DNA of 6,766 nucleotides from Planctomycetaceae bacterium (lineage in GTDB: Bacteria > Planctomycetota > Phycisphaerae > Phycisphaerales > SM1A02). The position numbers and the translations under genes were made by a program. Below, piece after piece: positions 1 through 4,923 of this stretch (the stretch's first letter is position 1; every line of letters starts with the position of its first letter). The notes under the pieces are model-generated. The model saw nothing but the letters and a program-made list of their open reading frames with translations, was not told the DNA's origin and searched no databases. The DNA is taken from NCBI GenBank assembly GCA_027488415.1, contig JAIYBS010000265.1, positions 1-6,766 on the forward strand, in the 5' to 3' direction.

Positions 1-1
1 A

Positions 2-880
2 CTCGTCACGGGCTACGAGGCGGGGCTCGCGGTCCCGGACTGGCCGAACAGCTTCGGCCACAACATGCTGCTCTACCCGATCTCCGAGATGAAGGGCGGC
101 ATCTTCTACGAGCACGCGCACCGTCTCTTCGGCATGCTCGTCGGCGTGACCGTGCTCGCCTTCACGGTGACGGCGTGGAAGTCGGGCGCGCCGGCGTTCG
201 CGCGCGGCGCGACGCTCGTCCTGCTCGCGATGGTCGTCACCCAGGGAACGCTCGGCGGGCTGCGCGTCACGGGCAACCTGACCGCGAGCATGGATCCCTC
301 GAAGCTCTCGCCGAGCACCGCGCTCGCGATCGTGCACGGCATGCTCGGGCAGCTGGTCTTCGGCGCGGCGCTCGTGTCCGCGTTCGCCGTGTCGCGCGCC
401 TGGTCCACCGTGCGCGGCACCGTCGCGCAGCGTTCCGTGCGCGTCCTGGCCACGGCGGCGTTCGTCGCGCTCCTCTGCCAGCTGTTCCTCGGCGCGTCGA
501 TGCGCCACCTGCAGGTGCCCCCGACGGCCGACGCGGGCGCGCGCATCCCCGCGTGGGCGCTGCACGGGCACGTCACGATGGCGATCGTCGCGCTGGTGCT
601 CGTGATCGTCGCGGGAAGCCGTGCGTCGAAGGCGGCGCGCGAGCCGGCGCTTCGGTCGACGGCGAAGGCCGTGACGCACAGCGTCGGGCTGCAGTTCCTC
701 CTCGGGATCGGCGCGCTCGTCGCCGTCCTGCTGCGCCGGGGCGAGGACATCCCGTGGTGGGAGGCGACCTCGACCACCGCGCACCAGGCGGTCGGCGCGC
801 TGCTGATCGCGTGCACGATGTCGCTCGCGGTGCTCGCCTGGCGCGCGACCGACGGCGCCGGCGTCAGTCGCCCTGCGTGA
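2..880 (+). CDS. ctaA: Heme A synthase (CtaA/COX15 family), 5'-truncated
   Basis: Integral membrane enzyme that oxidises the C8 methyl of heme O to the formyl group of heme A, the cofactor of aa3-type cytochrome oxidases. The reading frame is already open at base 2, so the true start and first membrane helix lie to the left; the ATG at 65 is internal. The visible 292 residues (fragment numbering) carry the four family histidine sites: E37-H38-A-H40-R at the head of a helix, V-H112-G-M-L-G-Q, the H188-G-H190 pair, and T-A-H261-Q. E37 matches the catalytic glutamate of the EHxHR motif. About seven hydrophobic helices remain. The first loop (VTGYEAGLAVPDWP) has no cysteines, unlike the disulfide-bearing Bacillus type. 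The C-terminus is complete. Its stop overlaps the stop of the opposing gene by 17 bp, so no separate terminator fits between them. Other oxidase genes would be expected upstream. The family call is firm; the exact subfamily is inferred. Confidence 0.92.
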   Translation, partial: LVTGYEAGLAVPDWPNSFGHNMLLYPISEMKGGIFYEHAHRLFGMLVGVTVLAFTVTAWKSGAPAFARGATLVLLAMVVTQGTLGGLRVTGNLTASMDPSKLSPSTALAIVHGMLGQLVFGAALVSAFAVSRAWSTVRGTVAQRSVRVLATAAFVALLCQLFLGASMRHLQVPPTADAGARIPAWALHGHVTMAIVALVLVIVAGSRASKAAREPALRSTAKAVTHSVGLQFLLGIGALVAVLLRRGEDIPWWEATSTTAHQAVGALLIACTMSLAVLAWRATDGAGVSRPA

Positions 881-3350
881 CGGGCTTCAGCGCCTCCTCG
901 AGCGCCAGCACCGCGTAGGCGGTCACGAGCTCGGGCTGCCCCTCCTGCCAGCGGTCGGCGCCGTTCACCCAGCTGCCGTCCTCGCGCTGCGTGCCGAGGA
1001 GCGCGTCGACGAGGTCGTTGCGCCAGTTGCGCGGCGCACCCTCGCCGCTGGCCTTCGCGTCGAGCGGAACGACGGACGCCGTGTTCGCCGCGAACATCGC
1101 TCGCGCCGCGGCGTGCAGGTAGTAGTAGCGGCCCTGCTGGCCGAGGCCGGGATTCTCGGCGAACGTGTAGTTGCGGCGGATCCAGTCCCACGCCGCCGTC
1201 ACGCGCGGGTCGTCCTTCGAGAGCCCCGCGTAGAGCAGGCTCTTGAAGCCGGCGTAGGTCATGCTCCCGTAGCTTCGCAGCGAGCGCGTGCCCTCGGGCA
1301 TCTTCTCGCCGTAGCGGCCCTCGCCGGCGGCATCGCTCGCGAAGCTCTCGCCGCCGTTCGAGGGCGTGTAGACGAAGCCGCCGTCGCCGGAGCCCTTCTG
1401 CGCCCAGGTCGCGTCGTTCGCCTTCGTGTTCTGCGTCCGCGCCACGAATACGAGCGCTCGCTGCACGGCGGGGTCGTCCGTGCTCACGCCCGCGTCGTGC
1501 AGCGCGTCGAGCATCAGCTGCGTGTTCGAGAGGTCGGGCCGGCCGTGGTTGCCGTAGCCCGCGCCGCCGAACCAGTCGGCATTCGGGCCGATCCCCTCCT
1601 CCTGGTCCCACTGGTTGCGGACGAGCCAGGTCCGGATCGCCTCGACCGGTCGCACGAGCGAGTCGTCCTGCTGCGCCGCGAGGCCCATGAGCACCATGCT
1701 CGCCACGTAGTTGGCGAGGCCGCCCGACTGGTCGGGACGGAACTCGCCGCCGACCATCGTGCGCGCGACCACGTAGTCGAGCGCCTTGCGCGCGGCGGCG
1801 TCGGACTTCCCCGTGAATCCCGCCTGCGCGAAGGCCTTGAGCGCGAGCCCGGTCACCGCGCTCGGCACGGCCGTCGACGGCGCGGCCTGGTCGGTGGCCT
1901 TCGCGGCGCTGCCCTGCATCCAGCCGCCGTCCGGCCCCTGCGTCGTGCGCAGGTAGTCGAGCCCCTTCGTCACCGCGGCGCGCGCGGCGGCGAAGCGCGC
2001 CGGGTCCATCGGCACCTCCTCCGCGCGGTCCGCGATGCGCATCACGACCGGGAGCGGCCGCAGCACGCGGCCGGGCACGGACGGATCGCCGAGCCTCGTG
2101 ATGCGGTCCGCCTTGATGCGCGCGTCCATCGCCGGCGCGGGCGGCGCGAGCACCGCGGCGCGCACCGCGTCCGGCACCGCGATCTCGGCCTGCGACACCG
2201 GCTTCGCCTCGAGCTTCGGCGCAGCGCGCTCGATCTTCGCGTACACGAGGAAGTCGCTCTCGCGCGGCGTCGTCGCGACGGGCTGGCCCGGCGGCACCGG
2301 GCGCTTCGGGTCCGGGCCGACGCCGACGAATCGGAGCGGCGCGAGCACGAGCCCGGACGCGTCCGCCTTCGCGGTGACGGCGACGGTCACGAGCAGCCCG
2401 TCCTCGGCGCCGGGCTTCTGGCCGACGATCCTCGAGTCGAGCCTCGGATCGGTGGAGTTGACCGCGTCGATCCGCACGCCGTTCGCGTGCTTGATCTCGA
2501 ACTCGAACATCCGGGTCTCGCCCGGCGCGAGCACGCCGAGGTTCTCGCGGAACTGCGCGAAGGAGAACGCCGGGTTGATGCGCGTGCACTCGTGCCGGAC
2601 GCGGAGGTCGATGAGGCGCGCGTCGGCCCGGTCGGTCTCGATGACGAGGTACTTCGGGACCTGGTCGCAGGGCAGCCTCGAGAAGTCGTAGCGCACGCGG
2701 TAGCTCTCGCGCGGGCCCTGGTTCACCGGGTCGAAGTCGACGAACTGCGCGGGCTGGCCGCCCACCGACAGCACGCGGAAGGGCGCGCCGTCGATCGACT
2801 CGACGGTGACCTCGCCGGCCACGTTCGACTTGATGTCGTAGGCGTTGATGAACGGGTCGCGGCGCGGCTTGCCGTCCGGGCCGGGGTTCATCTGGAACGC
2901 GCGCACGGGGTACGTGACCTCGGCGCGGATGCCGAGCTCGACGAGCCCGGGCACGTCCTTGAACATCAGCACCACCTGCGCGGTCTTCTCGCCGGTGGCG
3001 CCGCTCGTGCGCATCGAGAGGGGCACCGTGAGCGTGCCGCCCGCGGGGATCACCTTGCCGAGCATGTCGACGGTGGTGCACGTGCAGCTCGGCGAGCTCC
3101 GGACGCAGGTCACCGGGCGGTCGAGCGTGTTCAGGAGCACCGCCTCGAACTTGACGTCGGTGTTCGGGCGGACGAGCCCCGCGTCGAGCTGCGCCGGATT
3201 CGCCTTCACCGGGCAGATCGCCATCTGCCGGGCGACCTCGCGGGCGCGGTCCGCGATCTGCTGCTGCTGGGGCGCCGCCGCGGCGGGCATGGCAATCATG
3301 CCGATCATGACGAGCAGGGGGGCGAGGGCGACTGCGGTCGTGCGGATCAT
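864..3350 (-). CDS. Exported DUF1573 / prenyltransferase-squalene-oxidase-repeat fusion protein
   Basis: 828 residues. An ATG at 3350 is preceded at 7 nt by GGAGGT, which fixes the start; the frame stays open further upstream only as non-coding extension. Residues 1-26 look like a Sec signal peptide (basic start, hydrophobic core, Ala-rich cleavage site near 25-26). Residues about 65-150 match DUF1573: an N-x-x-D-x-P stretch, then S88-C89-T-C91-T, then P-A-G-G-T-L-x-V-P. Residues about 160-375 look like two more beta-sandwich units, each ending in a strand such as LVIETD or FLVYAKIE. An Ala/Pro-rich linker follows (about 376-450). Residues 452-828 are the alpha/alpha-toroid domain with QW-type motifs Q471-GPDGG-W477 and Q788-REDGS-W794, plus a G-x-G-Y-G-N-H-G-R-P-D-L-S-N-T-Q block (597-611) and GQQGRYYY (737-744). 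No DxDD motif of class II cyclases is present, and all six cysteines lie before residue 256. The substrate is unknown; because the protein is probably exported, a binding or scaffolding role seems more likely than terpene cyclisation (inference). Confidence 0.88.
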   Translation of the reverse strand: MIRTTAVALAPLLVMIGMIAMPAAAAPQQQQIADRAREVARQMAICPVKANPAQLDAGLVRPNTDVKFEAVLLNTLDRPVTCVRSSPSCTCTTVDMLGKVIPAGGTLTVPLSMRTSGATGEKTAQVVLMFKDVPGLVELGIRAEVTYPVRAFQMNPGPDGKPRRDPFINAYDIKSNVAGEVTVESIDGAPFRVLSVGGQPAQFVDFDPVNQGPRESYRVRYDFSRLPCDQVPKYLVIETDRADARLIDLRVRHECTRINPAFSFAQFRENLGVLAPGETRMFEFEIKHANGVRIDAVNSTDPRLDSRIVGQKPGAEDGLLVTVAVTAKADASGLVLAPLRFVGVGPDPKRPVPPGQPVATTPRESDFLVYAKIERAAPKLEAKPVSQAEIAVPDAVRAAVLAPPAPAMDARIKADRITRLGDPSVPGRVLRPLPVVMRIADRAEEVPMDPARFAAARAAVTKGLDYLRTTQGPDGGWMQGSAAKATDQAAPSTAVPSAVTGLALKAFAQAGFTGKSDAAARKALDYVVARTMVGGEFRPDQSGGLANYVASMVLMGLAAQQDDSLVRPVEAIRTWLVRNQWDQEEGIGPNADWFGGAGYGNHGRPDLSNTQLMLDALHDAGVSTDDPAVQRALVFVARTQNTKANDATWAQKGSGDGGFVYTPSNGGESFASDAAGEGRYGEKMPEGTRSLRSYGSMTYAGFKSLLYAGLSKDDPRVTAAWDWIRRNYTFAENPGLGQQGRYYYLHAAARAMFAANTASVVPLDAKASGEGAPRNWRNDLVDALLGTQREDGSWVNGADRWQEGQPELVTAYAVLALEEALKPVTQGD

Positions 3351-3402
3351 GGGGTGGACCTCCGCAGGCATCGTAGTTCTCGCGCTCCTACACTCGTTCC
3401 CC
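3351..3402. promoter_or_regulatory. 52-bp divergent spacer with candidate promoters
   Basis: The spacer separates two start codons that point away from each other, so both promoters must lie in it or inside the neighbouring genes. On the plus strand TACACT (3389-3394) fits a TAnnnT -10 element and ends 8 nt before the dehydrogenase ATG, which would give a leaderless or nearly leaderless message; no Shine-Dalgarno is visible for that gene, which agrees. On the minus strand TACGAT (3375 down to 3370) is a -10 candidate 19 nt before the ATG of the fusion gene, but it lies just upstream of that gene's Shine-Dalgarno. Neither has a convincing -35 box. The assignments rest on short matches only. 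Confidence 0.35.
3358..3363 (-). promoter_or_regulatory. Shine-Dalgarno site of the DUF1573 fusion gene
   Basis: On the minus strand the bases read GGAGGT, ending 7 nt before the ATG at 3350. It is the only strong ribosome binding site I could find in the window, and it decides the start of the 828-residue protein over the longer upstream open frame. Confidence 0.8.
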
Positions 3403-4431
3403 ATGCGCGCCATCGAAGTGCTCCGCCAGGGAAACCCGGTCGCCCCCAACGTCCGCTTTACCGCGGGCCGCCCCGACTGCGTCGCCGGTCCCGGCGAGGT
3501 GCGCGTGCGCACGGAGGCCTCCGCGCTCAACCACCTCGACCTGTGGGTCGGCCGCGGGCTCCCCGGGATCGAGGTGCACTGGCCGACCGTCGGCGGCTCG
3601 GACGGCGTCGGGGTCGTGGACTCGGTCGGCGCCGGCGTCGATCCCGCGTGGGTCGGCCAGCGCGTGATCCTCAACGCGGCCGTGATGCGCCCCGAGCCGA
3701 GCGTGCCGGGCCGCGCACCGGCGGGCGAGGACATCTGGATGATCGGCGAGCACCAGCCCGGGACGCACGCCGAGTTCTTCACGGCGCCCGCGACCAACGT
3801 GCTCGCGATCGGCGACGTCGACCCCGTGCACGCGGCGGCCTTCGGGCTCACGCACCTCACCGCGTGGCGCATGCTCGTCACGCGCGCGCGCCTGCAGGCC
3901 GGCATGACGGTGCTCATTCCCGGCATCGGCGGCGGCGTCGCGCTGGCGTCGCTCGCGATCGCGCGGCACTTCGGCTGCACGACGATCGTCACCAGCCGCC
4001 ACGCCGCGAAGCTCGAGCGGGCGAAGCAGCTCGGTGCGGACCACTGCGTGCTCGACACCGGCGCCGACTGGTCGCGCGAGGTGCGCAAGGCGACCGGCGG
4101 GCGCGGCGTCGACGTCGTCTCCGAGAGCGTGGGCAAGGCGGTCCACCTGGCGTGCATCAAGAGCATGGCGCGCGGCGGGACGCTCGTGACGTGCGGGTGC
4201 ACCACCGGGCCGGACGCGGGCACCGACCTCGCGCGCATCTTCTGGAACCAGCTCTCGATCGTCGGGTCCACGATGGGCACGATGGACGAGTTCCGCGCCG
4301 TGGTGGCGCTGATGCGCTCCGGAGCGCTCCGGGCCGTGGTGGACGAGGTCGCCGCCCCGGCCGAGGCGCAGGCCGCCTACGGCCGCCTGGAGGCCGGGGA
4401 GCAGTTCGGGAAGATCGTCTTCCGGTGGTGA
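3403..4431 (+). CDS. Medium-chain dehydrogenase/reductase, apparently zinc-free
   Basis: 342 residues, the usual length for an MDR (zinc-alcohol-dehydrogenase-like) NAD(P)H-dependent oxidoreductase, presumably cytosolic. The N-terminal GroES-like domain covers about 1-130 (GEVRVRTEASALNHLDLW, then GGSDGVGVVDSVG). The Rossmann domain covers about 150-300, with the dinucleotide loop G174-I-G-G-G-V-A180 and the conserved GGRGVDVVSESVG and ARGGTLVTCG strands; the protein ends in EQFGKIVFRW, typical of the family. The usual catalytic Cys position is Asn43, and the GHE stretch is G-S-D (65-67). The lobe that carries four structural-zinc cysteines in relatives (about 91-118 here) has none. The enzyme therefore probably works as a zinc-independent quinone-oxidoreductase-like reductase; substrate unknown. 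The start was chosen at the ATG at 3403 because homology begins there (MRAIEVLRQG); a much longer in-frame extension runs antisense through the neighbouring gene and is spurious. Confidence 0.9.
   Translation: MRAIEVLRQGNPVAPNVRFTAGRPDCVAGPGEVRVRTEASALNHLDLWVGRGLPGIEVHWPTVGGSDGVGVVDSVGAGVDPAWVGQRVILNAAVMRPEPSVPGRAPAGEDIWMIGEHQPGTHAEFFTAPATNVLAIGDVDPVHAAAFGLTHLTAWRMLVTRARLQAGMTVLIPGIGGGVALASLAIARHFGCTTIVTSRHAAKLERAKQLGADHCVLDTGADWSREVRKATGGRGVDVVSESVGKAVHLACIKSMARGGTLVTCGCTTGPDAGTDLARIFWNQLSIVGSTMGTMDEFRAVVALMRSGALRAVVDEVAAPAEAQAAYGRLEAGEQFGKIVFRW
4409..4423 (+). repeat. 6-bp hairpin at the 3' end of the dehydrogenase gene
   Basis: GGAAGA, a TCG loop, then TCTTCC form a perfect 6-bp stem that ends 5 nt before the stop codon. 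No T-run follows, so this is not a typical intrinsic terminator. The right arm belongs to a 9-bp direct repeat (TCGTCTTCC at 4415-4423 and 4487-4495). It may simply reflect codon choice at GKIVFR. Confidence 0.3.
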
Positions 4432-4433
4432 AC

Positions 4434-4463
4434 ATGCGGTATTTGCGGCAATTGCGCCGATAA
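4434..4463 (+). other. Arg-rich 9-codon micro-ORF (possible leader peptide)
   Basis: An ATG that begins 2 nt after the dehydrogenase stop opens the peptide MRYLRQLRR followed by TAA. Four of the nine codons are Arg. A GGTGG stretch just upstream could act as a weak Shine-Dalgarno, and termination-reinitiation from the dehydrogenase stop is possible. The TAA falls in the loop of the inverted repeat at 4451-4471, the geometry of a leader peptide with a hairpin. An ORF this short may well be chance. Confidence 0.15.
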
Positions 4464-4471
4464 CGCGCAAT
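4451..4471. repeat. Perfect 7-bp inverted repeat with 7-nt spacer
   Basis: ATTGCGC (4451-4457) and GCGCAAT (4465-4471) are exact reverse complements separated by CGATAAC. The left arm overlaps a smaller palindrome, GCAATTGC (4448-4455). It starts 20 nt after the dehydrogenase stop and ends 45 nt before the clpS ATG. It could be a factor-binding operator, an mRNA hairpin, or a weak terminator; no T-run follows, which argues against a classical intrinsic terminator. Confidence 0.5.
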
Positions 4472-4516
4472 GACCCTTGAATCCGGTCGTCTTCCCCGGG
4501 TCTACTCCGCGGCTCG

Positions 4517-4849
4517 ATGCCCACCGAATACGTGAACGAAACCGCCGAGTCGACCGACGGTCCCGCTGGCGCCGCGCTCCTTGAGCCGGAAACAGCACCG
4601 CCGCAGCGTCGGCAGATGCCGGGCTGGGCGGTGCTGCTCCACAATGACGACGTGAACGAATTTGCATTCGTCACGCGGTCGGTCGTGGAGTTCGCTCGCC
4701 TTCCGGTTTCGGATGCGGTGGCGCGCACGATCGAAGCGCACGAGTCCGGCGTCGCGCTGCTCGTGGTGACCCATCGCGAGAAGGCGGAGCTCCTCCAGGA
4801 GCAGTTCCAGACCCGCGGCCTCACGGTGACCATCGAGCCGGCCGCCTGA
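4517..4849 (+). CDS. clpS: ClpS-type ATP-dependent protease adaptor
   Basis: 110 residues. ClpS proteins bind N-degron substrates and deliver them to the ClpAP or ClpCP protease in the cytosol. The core begins near residue 36 with WAVLLHNDDVNEFAFV and aligns without gaps to E. coli ClpS through the pocket histidine. N43-D44-D45 match the N34-D35-D36 that contact the substrate alpha-amino group, and H75 matches H66. The gatekeeper Met40 corresponds to Phe49, Thr38 to Asn47 and Val65 to Ala74, so the specificity may differ. The first 35 residues are polar, acidic and Pro/Ala-rich, fitting the flexible N-terminal extension that enters the ATPase pore. The start was set by the first ATG before this extension; no Shine-Dalgarno is visible. 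No clpA is adjacent. The gene stands alone or is loosely linked to its neighbours; a specialised paralogue of a canonical ClpS is possible. Confidence 0.87.
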   Translation: MPTEYVNETAESTDGPAGAALLEPETAPPQRRQMPGWAVLLHNDDVNEFAFVTRSVVEFARLPVSDAVARTIEAHESGVALLVVTHREKAELLQEQFQTRGLTVTIEPAA

Positions 4850-4874
4850 GCCCGCCGAAATCGGTACGTAGCCC

Positions 4875-4880
4875 TATGAT
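4875..4880 (+). promoter_or_regulatory. Candidate -10 element of the exporter operon
   Basis: TATGAT matches the TATAAT consensus at five of six positions and sits in the gap after clpS, 43 nt before the preferred start of the adaptor gene at 4924. It overlaps the alternative ATG at 4876, which would place that ATG upstream of the transcription start if the element is real. No clear -35 is seen 16-18 bp upstream, where the bases are C/G-rich. Confidence 0.35.
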
Positions 4881-4923
4881 TCACGTTCCGCGCGGCCCCC
4901 GGCCGGCGTCGGTTCCCCACACC

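Larger units (their letters stand above)
4432..4516 (+). promoter_or_regulatory. 85-bp spacer before clpS
   Basis: This spacer is visibly richer in A and T than the genes around it. It contains a perfect inverted repeat (4451-4471), a 9-codon micro-ORF (4434-4463) and a weak -10 candidate TTGAAT (4477-4482) without a good -35. No Shine-Dalgarno precedes the clpS ATG at 4517. A clpS promoter or leader probably lies here; which element acts is not clear. Confidence 0.35.

Noticed and set aside
106..3081. A 991-residue minus-strand frame overlapping the fusion gene
   Set aside because: It is a shifted reading of the same strand as the recognised fusion protein and yields Arg-rich shadow sequence with no signal peptide or domain.
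2845..3402. N-terminal extension of the dehydrogenase to 528 residues
   Set aside because: It is antisense to the fusion gene and family homology begins exactly at the ATG at 3403.
3351..4280. N-terminal extension of the minus-strand fusion protein to 1138 residues
   Set aside because: The extension lies antisense to the dehydrogenase, while the start at 3350 has a perfect-looking Shine-Dalgarno and a signal peptide directly after it.
4409..4423. Intrinsic terminator for the dehydrogenase gene
   Set aside because: The hairpin lies inside the coding sequence and is not followed by a T-run.
1113..4463. A 1116-residue plus-strand open frame running across the fusion gene and the dehydrogenase
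   Set aside because: Its translation is Arg/Ala/Gly/His-rich low-complexity sequence and contradicts two well-recognised proteins in other frames; long spurious frames are expected at this GC content.
4470..4535. A 21-codon frame overlapping the clpS start
   Set aside because: It has no ribosome site, no recognisable sequence, and overlaps a real gene start in another frame.
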